Counted from the stretch's first letter, positions 33,949-43,762 are shown. The stretch is DNA of 64,000 nt from Roseiarcus sp963774195 (GCA_963774195.1 CAVZDY010000003.1:1116001-1180000), one strand, 5' to 3'. The notes: generated by a model from the sequence alone, not told the origin. Numbers and translations are program-made.

Positions 33949-35157
33949 TCACCCGAAAAGCGGCGCGACGCCTTCACGCATGACGATACGGCGCAGCGAG
34001 CCGATCGAGGCGAGCGCCGCAAGACCGGCTGCGCGCGCCGCGTCGATCGGCGCAAAATGGGCGAGCAGCGAGCGGTTCAGGCCGTCGACCGCCACAGTGC
34101 GCATCATGATGTCGGTCCGGCGCGCGGTCTCGTAGCCTCTGAGCGCCGCCTCGCCGCCGATATCGGCGCCTGCCGATTGCGCCTCGTGCGCCATCTCGAT
34201 GACCGCCTTGACGTCGCGCAGGCCCAGATTGAGGCCCTGAGCGCCAATGGGGGGAAAGCCGTGGGCCGCGTCTCCCGCCAGCGCAAGCCGCGGAGCGGTC
34301 AACCGGGAGACGACCTGCCGCGACATCGGGAACCTGCCGCGCTCGCCCTCGATCCGCATTGAGCCAAGCATCGAACGGGCTTGCCGCTCGATTTCGCGCG
34401 CCAGCGCCGCGTCGTCGAGCGCGGCGCGCTGATCGGCCTCGTCCGAAGACATCACCCAGACCAGGCTGGAGCGGAACCGCGACTTCGCCGTGGAGGGAAG
34501 CGGGACGAGGGTGAAAGGCCCGCCGCGCTTATGGAATTCGGTGGAATAGTCCTCATGCGGGCGCGTGTGCTCGAGAAAGACCGTCAATGCGCTCTGCGGG
34601 TAGAGGTGCGTGCGCGCCTCGACGCCCGCCGCCTTCCGCGCCGGCGAACCGCGTCCGTCGGCGCCGACGACGAGCCGGGCCGCGAAGACGCGCCCATCGG
34701 CGAGCCGCACTTTCGCGCGGGGACCCGAAAAATCGAAATCGACGACCTGCGATTCGATTCGCCGCAGATTGGGCTCCCGATTGGCGGCGGCGGCGAGCGT
34801 GTCGGCGAGAATGGCGTTCTCAATGTTCCAGCCGAACGCCTCGAGTCCAATCTCGTCGGCGTGGAAGGCGACCGGGCGGGATGGAAACATGCCGCCGGCG
34901 TCGTCAACGATTCGCAGCGAGCGCAGCGGCGCCGCCAGCGGCTCGACATCGCCCCAGACTTCGAGGCCTTTGAGGAAGTCGACCGAGCGGCCCAGCAAAG
35001 CGACCGTGCGGCCGCGCCCGAGGCGGTCCGCCACGCCACAAGAGACCACTGAGAAGCCTGCGCGCGCCAGCCCGATTGCGGCGCACAAGCCGGTCAGGGC
35101 TGCGCCCACGACAAAAACGTCACAAGCTTCGAAGTCGTCGGAATGCGAAACGGCCAT
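33949..35157 (-). CDS. UbiH/UbiF-family FAD monooxygenase
   Basis: 402 aa class-A flavoprotein monooxygenase, most like ubiquinone-ring hydroxylases. The N-terminal FAD motif is VFVVGAALTGLCAAIGLARAG, in which the second Gly of GxGxxG is Ala. The DG motif is RLVVGADGRGSPARKAAGV, and the FAD ribityl motif is RLALAGDAAHGFPPIGAQGLNLGLRDVKAVIE. Which ring carbon it hydroxylates cannot be told. It converges with ribE and diverges from pcs. Confidence 0.88.
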   Translation of the reverse strand: MAVSHSDDFEACDVFVVGAALTGLCAAIGLARAGFSVVSCGVADRLGRGRTVALLGRSVDFLKGLEVWGDVEPLAAPLRSLRIVDDAGGMFPSRPVAFHADEIGLEAFGWNIENAILADTLAAAANREPNLRRIESQVVDFDFSGPRAKVRLADGRVFAARLVVGADGRGSPARKAAGVEARTHLYPQSALTVFLEHTRPHEDYSTEFHKRGGPFTLVPLPSTAKSRFRSSLVWVMSSDEADQRAALDDAALAREIERQARSMLGSMRIEGERGRFPMSRQVVSRLTAPRLALAGDAAHGFPPIGAQGLNLGLRDVKAVIEMAHEAQSAGADIGGEAALRGYETARRTDIMMRTVAVDGLNRSLLAHFAPIDAARAAGLAALASIGSLRRIVMREGVAPLFG

Positions 35158-35321
35158 TGCTCAATTGTGGCATGCGTGCTTTCTAGCTGTCCAGGCCGCG
35201 CGCCTAGGGACGGCTTTCTTCGCTTTCAGGCGTCCTGACGAGCCAAAAAGGCGGAACGCGGACAAGCGCGGCGCAGGTCCCACGAATTGGCGTCCGCTGG
35301 TTTGGAGTTCGGAGCATCCGC

Positions 35322-36038
35322 ATGTCGGTCCAGAGCAGGGCCATTCCGGTTCGACGCGCGGCGGGCTTCTCCGTCCATATGTTCACCGCCTCGGGCGGAG
35401 CCGTCGCGGTCCTTGCCCTCTATGCCGCAATCGAGCGGAACTTTCCGGCTTGCTTCGCCTGGCTCGGCGTCGCTCTGTTCATCGACGGAATCGACGGGAC
35501 GCTGGCGCGCGCGGCCCGGGTGACGGAGACCGCGGCGACCATCGACGGCGCCGTTCTCGATCTCGTCGTGGATTTCCTCACCTACGTCCTCGTCCCGGTC
35601 GTCGCCCTTTGGCGCTCCGATCTGATGCCGAATTCGGTCGCGTTCTGGATGGGACTCGTCGTCACCATCGCCTCGGCGCTCTATTTCGCCGATACCCGCA
35701 TGAAGACGAGGGACAATTGGTTCCGCGGCTTTCCCGCGCTGTGGAACGTGTTCGTCCTGTACCTGTTCGTGCTGCGCGCGCCTTGGCAGCTCAATGCCGC
35801 GCTGACGCTCGCCGCGACCGGGCTGATGTTCGCGCCGATCGTGTTCGTTCATCCGCTGCGCGTCGTCAAAATGCGACACTTGACCATCGCAGCGACGCTC
35901 GTCTGGTGCGCGCTCGCCTTCATCGCCGTCCTCCAAGGTCTGCAGCCGGCGCTATGGGTGAAGATCGGCTTCGTCGCGGTCGCCGCCTATTTTCTCGCCT
36001 TGCCGTTGCTGCGCCATTCGCCCTGGTCGCACGACTGA
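35322..36038 (+). CDS. pcs: Phosphatidylcholine synthase
   Basis: 238 aa integral-membrane CDP-alcohol phosphotransferase that condenses choline with CDP-diacylglycerol, a pathway typical of Rhizobiales. The signature D-G-x2-A-R-x-G-x3-D is present in diverged Pcs form (FIDGIDGTLARAAR...TIDGAVLDLVVDFLTYV), as are TASGGAVAVLALYAAI and FADTRMKTRDNWFRGFPALWN. About eight hydrophobic helices. Phosphatidylcholine synthesised this way depends on external choline. It is followed by tRNA-Cys. Confidence 0.95.
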   Translation: MSVQSRAIPVRRAAGFSVHMFTASGGAVAVLALYAAIERNFPACFAWLGVALFIDGIDGTLARAARVTETAATIDGAVLDLVVDFLTYVLVPVVALWRSDLMPNSVAFWMGLVVTIASALYFADTRMKTRDNWFRGFPALWNVFVLYLFVLRAPWQLNAALTLAATGLMFAPIVFVHPLRVVKMRHLTIAATLVWCALAFIAVLQGLQPALWVKIGFVAVAAYFLALPLLRHSPWSHD

Positions 36039-36136
36039 TCCGTTCAGCTTTTTCAAGTTCTTGCGTCTGGCCGCTTGCCGCCGCGCTTCGAAACTTGCTA
36101 TAGGCGCGTGGCCGCGGCGAACGACCGCTTCGGCAT

Positions 36137-36210
36137 GGCCTCGTGGCGGAGTGGCTACGCAGAGGACTGCAAATCCTTGCACCCCGGTTCGATTCCGGGC
36201 GAGGCCTCCA
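36137..36210 (+). tRNA. tRNA-Cys (GCA anticodon), CCA encoded
   Basis: The acceptor stem GGCCTCG (36137-36143) pairs with CGAGGCC (36200-36206). The D arm contains AGTGGCTA, the anticodon loop CTGCAAA carries GCA, and the T arm is GGTTCGATTCC within a CCCGG/CCGGG stem. The discriminator base is T, and the CCA end is encoded at 36208-36210. The cloverleaf is complete. Confidence 0.97.
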
Positions 36211-36273
36211 TTTCATGATATGATTTCGAATGCGAGCGGGCTTCAACGCCCGCGACAGGGTAGGGCGACGCGA

Positions 36274-36942
36274 ATGGCTCCGACTTTCTCGAAGCAGGAA
36301 TTCCTCGAGCGTCGCCGTTTCATGGTTGATGGCCAGCTGCGCACGGGCGGCGTCAACGACCACGCGGTGCTGACCGCCTTTCTCGAAACGCCGCGCGAAG
36401 TCTTCGTGGCGCCGAGCCAGGCCGCCTTTGCGTATGTCGATGGCGAACTGCCCTCTCGCGGCCCCGCCGTGCGGCGACTTCTGTCGCCTCTGACGCTTGC
36501 CCGGCTGCTGCAGGCTGCGGCGGTCGCGCCGGGCAATCGCGCGCTCGACGTCGCTGGCGGATCGGGCTACAGCGCTGCCCTGCTCGAGCGCCTCGGAGCA
36601 AGGGTCGTCGCGCTCGAATCGGACGCCGAGGCCGCCGAAGCGAGGACTCTTCTCGCTGGCATCGCCGGAATCGAGGTTGTGGCTGGTGATCTGGCGGCCG
36701 GGCTTCCCGGCAAGGGTCCTTACGACGTCATTCTCCTCAACGGCGCATTCGAGGTTGTTCCCGAGGCGCTCATCGCCCAGCTCGCGGACGGCGGCCGACT
36801 CGTCGGCGTCGAGACCCGTCAAGGGACTCAGGAAGCGGTTCTCATCGAGAAGGCCTCGACCAGCTTTAGCCGCCGCACCCTGTTCGAGACCCACGCGCCG
36901 ACGATCGAAGCGTTCCGCCGCGCTCCCAGCTTCGCGTTCTGA
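36274..36942 (+). CDS. pcm: Protein-L-isoaspartate O-methyltransferase family
   Basis: 222 aa SAM-dependent methyltransferase. The start ATG 36274 gives MAPTFSKQEFLERRRFMVDGQLRTGGVNDHAVLTAFLETPREVFVAP, the standard Pcm N-terminus (MVxxQLR...V..A....PRExFVP). Motif I is NRALDVAGGSGYSAALLERLGARVVALESD. Its substrate-binding S-x-P region (RRLLSPLTLARLLQAA) is a variant of the usual ISQPYMVA, so it may act on other substrates. It directly precedes tolC, an arrangement common in Rhizobiales. Confidence 0.87.
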   Translation: MAPTFSKQEFLERRRFMVDGQLRTGGVNDHAVLTAFLETPREVFVAPSQAAFAYVDGELPSRGPAVRRLLSPLTLARLLQAAAVAPGNRALDVAGGSGYSAALLERLGARVVALESDAEAAEARTLLAGIAGIEVVAGDLAAGLPGKGPYDVILLNGAFEVVPEALIAQLADGGRLVGVETRQGTQEAVLIEKASTSFSRRTLFETHAPTIEAFRRAPSFAF

Positions 36943-37276
36943 TCGCTACGGGCCGCCATTGTCGGTTTCGGGCCCGATTCGCGACAGGGTGAGCCTTTTT
37001 CGCCTTATTTCCCCATTGATCGCGCAGCCGAACTCGGGCAAGTGTCGCATGTTTGCGACGCTCGGCCAAAATCTTGCCCAGAATTCGAAATGGTGATCGC
37101 CAAGACCTAGCCGAACTCTGTCCGGATGCTTGTAAGAAGTAGATCGTTAAGGAAGATTTCGGACAGTCGCGCTTGGCGCCATCGCAAGGGACGCCGACGT
37201 GAAGTTCGAAGCGCAAGGTTCGCCGCGTTCACGAGGGGTCGGACGCCGTGTTTATTGGGCGTCCCGAGGGGTAGCG
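36943..37276. other. 334-base gap between pcm and tolC
   Basis: No gene or RNA is recognised. The first half is AT-richer around GCCTTTTTCGCCTTATTTCC, and the second half holds the tolC leader. An in-frame GTG at 37199 would extend TolC but gives a non-signal N-terminus, so it is treated as leader. The tolC promoter should lie here. Confidence 0.5.
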
Positions 37277-38692
37277 ATGATCGGTTTTGAAAGCTTGGCG
37301 AGGGGATTGACTTCGCGTCGGAGGGCGTGGCTCGTTTCAGCCGCCGCCATCGCACTCGCCACGACCCTGTCGAGCGCACAAGCCGAAACGCTCGGCGGCG
37401 CTCTCGCCAAAGCCTATTTCAGCAATCCGGACATCAACCAGGAACGCGCCGCGGTTCGCGTCTCCGACGAAAATATTCCGAAGGCCAATGCCGGGTTTCT
37501 GCCGACCGTGTCGGCGGAAGGCGACGTTGCTTGGTCGAACTTGCAGGAAACCGAGCCCGGGGCCCCGAATACAACTATCACCGACGCCCCACGCGGCTAC
37601 GGCGTTACGGCTTCGGAGACACTCTGGAACGGCAATCGGACCATCAATTCCGTTCGCCAGGCCGAATTGGGCGTGCTTGGCGTGCGCGAGCAATTGCGCA
37701 ACACCGAGCAGAACGTCCTGCTTAGCGCCGTTACTTTTTACATGGACGTGATGCGGGACACCGCGATCCTGGACCTCGACATCAACAACGTCCAAGTGCT
37801 GCAGGAGCAACTGCGCCAAACGCAAGACCGCTTCAACGTCGGCGAGGTTACGCGCACCGACGTCGCCCAGGCGGAGGCGAGCCTCGCCGGCGCTCGCGCT
37901 ACTGCCTTGACCGCGCAAACGAATCTTGAGGCGTCCATCGCCAATTATCGCCGGACGATCGGCGAAGACCCCAAGAGTCTCGCCCCGGTCGCGCCGATCG
38001 TGAAGCCGATCCCCAAGACCTTGCCTGCAGCCATCGCCGTTTCGCAGGTCGAGCATCCCGCGATCACCGCCATGCTGCACGGTGTCGACGCCGCCCAGCT
38101 CCAGATCGAGATTGTGGAAGGCCAGCTCTACCCGACGGTCGGCGTGACTGCATCGATCGACAAGCGTTTCGACGTCGTCAGCTTGCCAGCCGGAAGCCAA
38201 ACCCTGACCAGCCAAGTCATGGCGCAGGTCACCGTTCCCATTTACGAGGGCGGCGCTGTCTACGCCTCGACGCGGCAGGCCAAAGAACAGCTCAGTCAGC
38301 AAGAGCTGCAGACGGATCTGCAGCGTGTTAACGTACGCGCCGCCGTGGTCGCCGCCTGGGGCGCGAATCAGAATTCGCTCGGCGTCTTGCGCGCCGCTCA
38401 GGCGCAGGTGGAAGCCGCAGAGGTCGCGCTCGCCGGTGTCCGCGAAGAAGCCAAGGTCGGGCAGCGCACGACGCTTGACGTCCTCAATCAACAGCAGACG
38501 TTGCTGAACGCGCGCGTCCAGCTCGTCATCGCGGAGCACGACCAGGTCGTCAATTCCTACAACCTGCTTTCGTCGGTCGGACGCTTGTCGATCAGGACCT
38601 TGGGTCTCGCCATCGCGGAGTATGACCCGCGCGTCCACTTCGATCAGGTCAAGAACAAGTGGATTGGTCTGCGGACGCCTGACGGTCGCTGA
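37277..38692 (+). CDS. tolC: TolC-family outer-membrane efflux protein
   Basis: 471 aa outer-membrane channel for type I secretion and efflux. The signal peptide (about residues 1-35, ending SSAQAE) precedes ETLGGALAKAYFSNPDINQERAAVRVSDENIPKANAGFLPTV, the TolC entry motif. Two long helical repeats follow (DTAILDLDINNVQVLQEQLRQTQDRFNVGEVTRTDVAQAEASLAGARATALTAQTNLEASIANYRRTIG and QVEAAEVALAGVREEAKVGQRTTLDVLNQQQTLLNARV). It could serve the EmrAB-like pump at the window start or exporters elsewhere. A hairpin follows the stop. Confidence 0.95.
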   Translation: MIGFESLARGLTSRRRAWLVSAAAIALATTLSSAQAETLGGALAKAYFSNPDINQERAAVRVSDENIPKANAGFLPTVSAEGDVAWSNLQETEPGAPNTTITDAPRGYGVTASETLWNGNRTINSVRQAELGVLGVREQLRNTEQNVLLSAVTFYMDVMRDTAILDLDINNVQVLQEQLRQTQDRFNVGEVTRTDVAQAEASLAGARATALTAQTNLEASIANYRRTIGEDPKSLAPVAPIVKPIPKTLPAAIAVSQVEHPAITAMLHGVDAAQLQIEIVEGQLYPTVGVTASIDKRFDVVSLPAGSQTLTSQVMAQVTVPIYEGGAVYASTRQAKEQLSQQELQTDLQRVNVRAAVVAAWGANQNSLGVLRAAQAQVEAAEVALAGVREEAKVGQRTTLDVLNQQQTLLNARVQLVIAEHDQVVNSYNLLSSVGRLSIRTLGLAIAEYDPRVHFDQVKNKWIGLRTPDGR

Positions 38693-38698
38693 GGTCCC

Positions 38699-38721
38699 GC
38701 TCATCCTTGATGTGGATGAGC
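38699..38721 (+). terminator. Hairpin after tolC
   Basis: GCTCATCC (38699-38706) and GGATGAGC (38714-38721) form an eight-base stem with a seven-base loop, starting six bases after the tolC stop. No T-run follows, so termination is possible but not certain. Confidence 0.4.
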
Positions 38722-38862
38722 CCGGCTATTCCCAACGATCGTCAGTCGACCGGCTTGCGTGGGCGGTTTAACTCAGTCAAATTCAACGGGCGGCGGGGTT
38801 TGGCGGCGTCGTTTGCGACGGAAACGCCGCCCCCGTGACGTCACCATGCGGAGGCCGAGACG

Positions 38863-39405
38863 ATGAACGCACCCAATCCCAATGCGGGCGAACGCGATTT
38901 CGACGCCTTGCGTCGCGCGCAACGCGCCCACGAGCCTTCGATGGAGGAGATTCTCGCCTCGATTCGCTCCATCATCGCCGACGACCGGGAACCGGCGCCG
39001 CGGCCAGCGGCTAAGCCTGCGACCGCGCCTCAGGGACCGCAAATCGTCTATTCGAAGGATGCGCCTACGCCCCCGGCCGCGCGGGCCGAGGAGCCTGCTG
39101 GACCGAAGGTCGTCTGGAGCCAGCCCGAGCCTGCGGCCGCGCCGGTCGAGCGATCGCCTGAGGCGGCGCCAGCCGCCCCCGAGCAGGATGAGCCGCTGTT
39201 GTCGACGCAGACGAACCAGGCTGTCGCGGGCGCTTTCGAGGCTCTTTCCGCGAGCTTGGCTTTGCAAGGCGCGGAACTTGCGGAGAACATGACCCGCGAG
39301 ATCCTGCGCCCGATGCTCAAGAGCTGGCTCGATGAGCACCTGCCCAGCCTTGTTGAGCGGTTGGTCCGCGCCGAAATCCAGCGGGTCGCCCGCGGCGGTC
39401 GCTGA
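38863..39405 (+). CDS. popZ: PopZ-family polar organising protein (DUF2497)
   Basis: 180 aa. The N-terminal helix HEPSMEEILASIRSIIADDR is the hallmark of DUF2497/PopZ, followed by a disordered Pro/Ala/Glu-rich spacer (about residues 45-115) and a conserved C-terminal helical region LTREILRPMLKSWLDEHLPSLVERLVRAEIQRVARG-like (here NMTREILRPMLKSWLDEHLPSLVERLV). In Caulobacter and Agrobacterium PopZ forms a polar matrix that anchors the chromosome origin. The position just before valS is conserved in Rhizobiales. Confidence 0.92.
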   Translation: MNAPNPNAGERDFDALRRAQRAHEPSMEEILASIRSIIADDREPAPRPAAKPATAPQGPQIVYSKDAPTPPAARAEEPAGPKVVWSQPEPAAAPVERSPEAAPAAPEQDEPLLSTQTNQAVAGAFEALSASLALQGAELAENMTREILRPMLKSWLDEHLPSLVERLVRAEIQRVARGGR

Positions 39406-39636
39406 AACCGCAGCGGCGCTCGGCCCTAGGCAGGGCGTGCGGTTGAGCGTCGCGCGCCCCACTCGCTCAGACATTGACTTTCGGCGGCGCGCTGGCATTA
39501 AGCGAGCGCGGTCGCCGTTTGGACGTTTGATCGAGCCTCCTCCTCGACGGGCGACCCTTTAGGCGCGCCATAATCATTAACAGCGCCAGCGCGTAGCACG
39601 GGCACGCGCGGCGAGAGCCAGCCTCGGTCACGCCAT

Positions 39637-42519
39637 ATGATGGAAAAGTCGTTCGATGCCGCCGCCGTCGAAACGCGGGTCGCCGCGCATTGGGAGCGGG
39701 AAGGCGCCTTTCGCGCCGGTCGGCCGGAGCGCGCCGCCGCCGAGCCGTTCTGTGTTGTGATCCCGCCGCCGAACGTCACCGGCAATCTGCATATGGGCCA
39801 CGCGCTCAACAACACGCTGCAGGATATCCTCTGCCGCTACCACCGCATGAACGGCAAGGACGTGCTCTGGCAGCCGGGCACTGACCACGCGGGCATCGCG
39901 ACCCAGATGGTGGTCGAGCGCCAGCTCGCGGAACGCCAGGAGGCGGACCGACGCACGCTTGGAAGGGACGCCTTCCTTGCCCGCGTCTGGGAATGGAAGG
40001 CCGAGTCCGGCGGCGCCATCGTCGGCCAACTCAAGCGCCTGGGCGCCTCGTGCGACTGGAGTCGCGAGCGGTTCACGCTCGACGAAGGCCTGTCGCGCGC
40101 GGTCGCCAAAGTCTTTGTTCAATTGCACCGCGAAGGTCTGATTTATAAGGCGAAGCGCCTCGTTAATTGGGATCCTAAATTCCAGACCGCGATTTCCGAC
40201 CTCGAGGTCGCGCAGGTCGAGTGCAAAGGCTCGTTCAAGTGGTCGCGCGACGACGGCGCGCCGCTCGACGAGTCGGTGCTCGGCAAGACCCTCGGCCGGA
40301 ACCCGAATGGGCATCTCTATTATTTCGATTACCCAGTCGTCGACGCCGCCGGCGAGGAAACCGGAGAAGTCGTCACCGTCGCGACAACACGTCCGGAAAC
40401 GATGCTGGGCGACAGCGCGGTCGCCGTTCATCCGGACGATCCGCGCTTTCAGCGGCTGATCGGCCAGAAGGTGCGGTTGCCGCTGGTCGGACGGCTTATC
40501 GCCATCGTCGCCGACGCCTATTCCGACCCTGAGAAGGGCACGGGCGCGGTCAAGATCACGCCAGCGCACGATTTCAACGATTTCGAGGTCGGGCGGCGGC
40601 ACGAAGGCGAAGGCGCTCGCCAGATCAACATCCTCGACGCCGAGGCCCGCATTTCGCTGAAGGGAAACCTCGCCTTCTTCGAGGGGATTGAGGCTGGCGA
40701 TCACGAACTCACCCGCTTGATCGCGGCGCTTGACGGCGTCGACCGGTTCGAAGCGCGCAAGCGTATCGTCGCAATGATGGCGGCGGACGGCTTGCTCCAG
40801 AAGATCGAGCCGCACCCGCATACGGTGCCGCACGGCGACCGCTCCAACGCCGTCATCGAGCCCTGGCTCACCGATCAATGGTACGTCGACGCCAAGACAC
40901 TCGCGCAACCTGCCTTGGAGGCGGTGCGCGAGGGGAAGACGCTGTTCGTGCCCAAGAACTGGGAGAAGACCTATTTCGACTGGCTGGAGAACATTCAGCC
41001 GTGGTGCGTCTCCCGACAGCTCTGGTGGGGCCACCAGATTCCCGCCTGGTACGCCCCGTGGGGCGCCGTCTATGTCGAGGAGAACGAGGACGCGGCCTTC
41101 GCCGCGGCGCTAGCGGACGGCGTCGAGCGTGGCGTTCTCAGCGCCGAAGAAGCTGGAAGGCTGGCCAGCGATCCGGAGCGGCTGCGCGAGACTTTCGAGC
41201 GCGATTCCGATGTTCTCGACACCTGGTTCTCGTCGGCGCTGTGGCCGTTCTCGACGCTCGGCTGGCCGGACGAGACCTCTGAGCTGAAGCGATTTTACCC
41301 GACGAATGTGCTCGTCACCGGCTTCGACATCATTTTCTTCTGGGTCGCCAGAATGATGATGATGGGGCTTCACTTCAGGAACGAGGTTCCGTTCCGCGAC
41401 GTCTACATCCACGCGCTCGTCCGAGACGAGAAGGGCGCCAAGATGTCGAAGTCGAAAGGGAACGTCATCGACCCGCTGGCGCTCATCGATCGCTTCGGGG
41501 CCGACGCTCTGCGCTTCACCCTCGCCGCGATGGCGGCCCAGGGTCGCGACATCAAGCTGTCGGAGAGTCGCGTCGAGGGCTATCGCAACTTCGTCACCAA
41601 GATTTGGAACGCCTCGCGCTTTGCAGAGATGAACGGTTGCGTCCGCGTCGCGGGGTTCGATCCGCTGGCCACTCGCGAGCCGCTTAACCGTTGGATTCTT
41701 AGCGAGGCGTCGCGAGCGGTCGAGGAGACGAGCGCCGCGATCGAATCCTATCGTTTCAACGAGGCCGCCAACACCGCCTACCGGTTTGCTTGGAACCTGT
41801 TCTGCGATTGGTGTCTGGAGCTCGCCAAGCCGGTCCTGCAGGGGGGGGGGGAGGACGGTCCGGCGAAAGCCGAGACGCAAGCGACGATCGCCTATGTCCT
41901 CGACATCGTCTATGGCCTGCTGCATCCCTTCATGCCCTTCGTCACGGAAGAGCTTTGGGGGATCAAGGGCGAAGAAGGACCGGCGCGCGCAAGCGTCATT
42001 GCGCTCGGTCCCTGGCCGAAGGCGGACTTCCCGGCGGACAAGGCGGCCGAGGAGGAGCTCGGCTGGGTGGTCGAACTCATCTCCGAGATCCGTTCCGTGC
42101 GTTCCGAAATGGGAGTGCCTCCGGCGACGCTTCTGCCGTTGACGCTGGTTCAGGCGAGCGAGTCGATGACGCAAAGCGCGGGTCGCTGGGCCGAGACGAT
42201 CAAGCGCCTCGCGCGAATCGCCGAAATTCGATTCGCCAACAATTCGCCAGCCGGTTCTCTGCAACTCGTGGTCCGCGGCGCCGTGGCGGCGCTTTCTGTC
42301 GCCGGCGTGCTCGACGTTGCGGCCGAACAGACGCGATTGAGCAAGGAGATCGCCAAGGAGCGGGGCGAGGTGGCGAAGGTCGACGCCAAGCTGGCGAACG
42401 CAGACTTCGTAGCCCGAGCGCCGGAAGAGGTGGTCGCCGAGAATCAGGAGCGCCGGGAAGCCTCGCTCGCCCGCATCGCGAAGATGGAATCCGCCCTGCA
42501 GAGGCTTAAGGAAATCTAG
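39637..42519 (+). CDS. valS: Valyl-tRNA synthetase
   Basis: 960 aa class I synthetase charging tRNA-Val. The HIGH motif is GNLHMGHALNN, the KMSKS motif is GAKMSKSKGNVIDP, and TTRPETMLGDSAVAVHPDD marks the editing domain; PCVSRQLWWGHQIPAWY-type catalytic residues (WCVSRQLWWGHQIPAWY) are present. The C-terminal coiled coil (AAEQTRLSKEIAKERGEVAKVDAKLANADFVARAPEEVV) contacts tRNA. Unusually, an 11-G tract at 41841-41851 encodes the GGG of LQGGGEDGP, a spot prone to slippage; the frame is intact here. Confidence 0.98.
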   Translation: MMEKSFDAAAVETRVAAHWEREGAFRAGRPERAAAEPFCVVIPPPNVTGNLHMGHALNNTLQDILCRYHRMNGKDVLWQPGTDHAGIATQMVVERQLAERQEADRRTLGRDAFLARVWEWKAESGGAIVGQLKRLGASCDWSRERFTLDEGLSRAVAKVFVQLHREGLIYKAKRLVNWDPKFQTAISDLEVAQVECKGSFKWSRDDGAPLDESVLGKTLGRNPNGHLYYFDYPVVDAAGEETGEVVTVATTRPETMLGDSAVAVHPDDPRFQRLIGQKVRLPLVGRLIAIVADAYSDPEKGTGAVKITPAHDFNDFEVGRRHEGEGARQINILDAEARISLKGNLAFFEGIEAGDHELTRLIAALDGVDRFEARKRIVAMMAADGLLQKIEPHPHTVPHGDRSNAVIEPWLTDQWYVDAKTLAQPALEAVREGKTLFVPKNWEKTYFDWLENIQPWCVSRQLWWGHQIPAWYAPWGAVYVEENEDAAFAAALADGVERGVLSAEEAGRLASDPERLRETFERDSDVLDTWFSSALWPFSTLGWPDETSELKRFYPTNVLVTGFDIIFFWVARMMMMGLHFRNEVPFRDVYIHALVRDEKGAKMSKSKGNVIDPLALIDRFGADALRFTLAAMAAQGRDIKLSESRVEGYRNFVTKIWNASRFAEMNGCVRVAGFDPLATREPLNRWILSEASRAVEETSAAIESYRFNEAANTAYRFAWNLFCDWCLELAKPVLQGGGEDGPAKAETQATIAYVLDIVYGLLHPFMPFVTEELWGIKGEEGPARASVIALGPWPKADFPADKAAEEELGWVVELISEIRSVRSEMGVPPATLLPLTLVQASESMTQSAGRWAETIKRLARIAEIRFANNSPAGSLQLVVRGAVAALSVAGVLDVAAEQTRLSKEIAKERGEVAKVDAKLANADFVARAPEEVVAENQERREASLARIAKMESALQRLKEI

Positions 42520-42724
42520 CGCAATAGGGGGAATAGCGACGGGAACGTTGCAATTGCGCAACAGCCCTGTGCCAAGTGGATTGGGCCGGGAATTCAACCG
42601 GATCGTGCCCCGATTGCGCCATAAACCCCGCGCTATTTCAAGTCATAGACGCACGATGGAAGGGGCTCCGGGATAAGGTGCCCGGGGAGATCGCGGCGCA
42701 GGGCGGGGCGGGGTCACGGTTTGG

Positions 42725-43750
42725 ATGCGCGCGTTGCTTTTGGCCAAATTACGAATCGCCCTGCTGGGTCATAACGTGGGTTCGATTTCCACTGCGTTCA
42801 TGATCACCTTAGCGCTGGGGGCCTTGACGGCGGCAGCGCCGGCGTTTGCACTCGATAGCAACAAGACTGCGGACACGGGGAAGATCACGCCGCCCGTCTA
42901 CAATAGCGCAAGGGAAGCGTTGCAGGCGGGCCTGCACGACCTTCTGGCGGGAGACGCGCAATCCTCCGTCGAAGCGCTGACCTATGCTGCCGAGGGCGGC
43001 CAGGCGCTTGCCCAATGGAAGCTCGGACGCATGTATGCCCGCGGCGAGGGTGTCCCGCGCGACGACAGCAAGGCCTACAGCTATTTCGAACGCCTCGTCG
43101 AAAGCTACAACGAGGACGACCCCGACCGGCCGGATATTGCCGCCATCTCGAACGCCTTCGTATCGGTCGGCGTCTATTGCCTCAGCGGCATCCCCAACAG
43201 CGAGATCAAGCCCGATCCCGAGCGCGCGCTCGAGATGTTCCAATACGCGGCGAGCAACTTCGGCGACCCCGACGCGCAGTATAATCTCGCCCGCATGTAC
43301 ATGGACGGCGCGGCCGGGCTTGCCCCCAACAACATGCGGGCGGCGCGCTGGCTCGCCCTAGCGGCCGAAAAGGGCCACCATCCCGCGCAGGCCCTTCTCG
43401 GGCACTTGCTCTTCCTCGGAGAAGGCGTGCCGCGTCAACGCGCTCGCGGGCTGATGTGGCTGTCGATCGCCAAGAATGGCGCCCAGGGCCCCAAGGACGA
43501 ATGGATCCGCGAGCTACATGCGAAGGATTACAGCGCCGCCAGCGACGATGACCGCGAAGTCGCCGCAGCCTATCTGAGCGCCCGGGGCAGGGATCCCCGC
43601 GATGCGATCGCCGAGGCGAAGCCGCAGCAGCCCCCGCATGGCTTTATCGCGGGCTTCGCTCAGTTGCCGCAAATGCCGCCGATGCCGCACATGTTCAACG
43701 GCGCGCCGCCGCCGGATTTTGATCCGCCAGGACCGGGACCCGACCGGTAA
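42725..43750 (+). CDS. ExoR-like Sel1-repeat periplasmic protein
   Basis: 341 aa. A hydrophobic N-terminus with signal cleavage near PAFALD suggests export. Sel1 repeats follow: AQWKLGRMYARGEGVPRDDSKAYSYFERLVE, then AQYNLARMYMDGAAGLAPNNMRAARWLALAAEKG, then AQALLGHLLFLGEGVPRQRARGLMWLSIAK. The overall plan resembles rhizobial ExoR, the periplasmic inhibitor of the ChvG/ExoS sensor kinase, but with a longer Pro-rich tail (QLPQMPPMPHMFNGAPPPDFDPPGPGPDR). No exoS-chvI genes are nearby, so the role is inferred. The start could be the later Met at about 42800. Confidence 0.8.
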   Translation: MRALLLAKLRIALLGHNVGSISTAFMITLALGALTAAAPAFALDSNKTADTGKITPPVYNSAREALQAGLHDLLAGDAQSSVEALTYAAEGGQALAQWKLGRMYARGEGVPRDDSKAYSYFERLVESYNEDDPDRPDIAAISNAFVSVGVYCLSGIPNSEIKPDPERALEMFQYAASNFGDPDAQYNLARMYMDGAAGLAPNNMRAARWLALAAEKGHHPAQALLGHLLFLGEGVPRQRARGLMWLSIAKNGAQGPKDEWIRELHAKDYSAASDDDREVAAAYLSARGRDPRDAIAEAKPQQPPHGFIAGFAQLPQMPPMPHMFNGAPPPDFDPPGPGPDR

Positions 43751-43762
43751 GGACGGCGTCTC

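Noticed and set aside
37199..37276. Earlier GTG start for TolC
   Set aside because: It would add 26 residues (KFEAQGSPRSRGVGRRVY...) ahead of a good signal peptide; ATG 37277 gives the normal TolC start.
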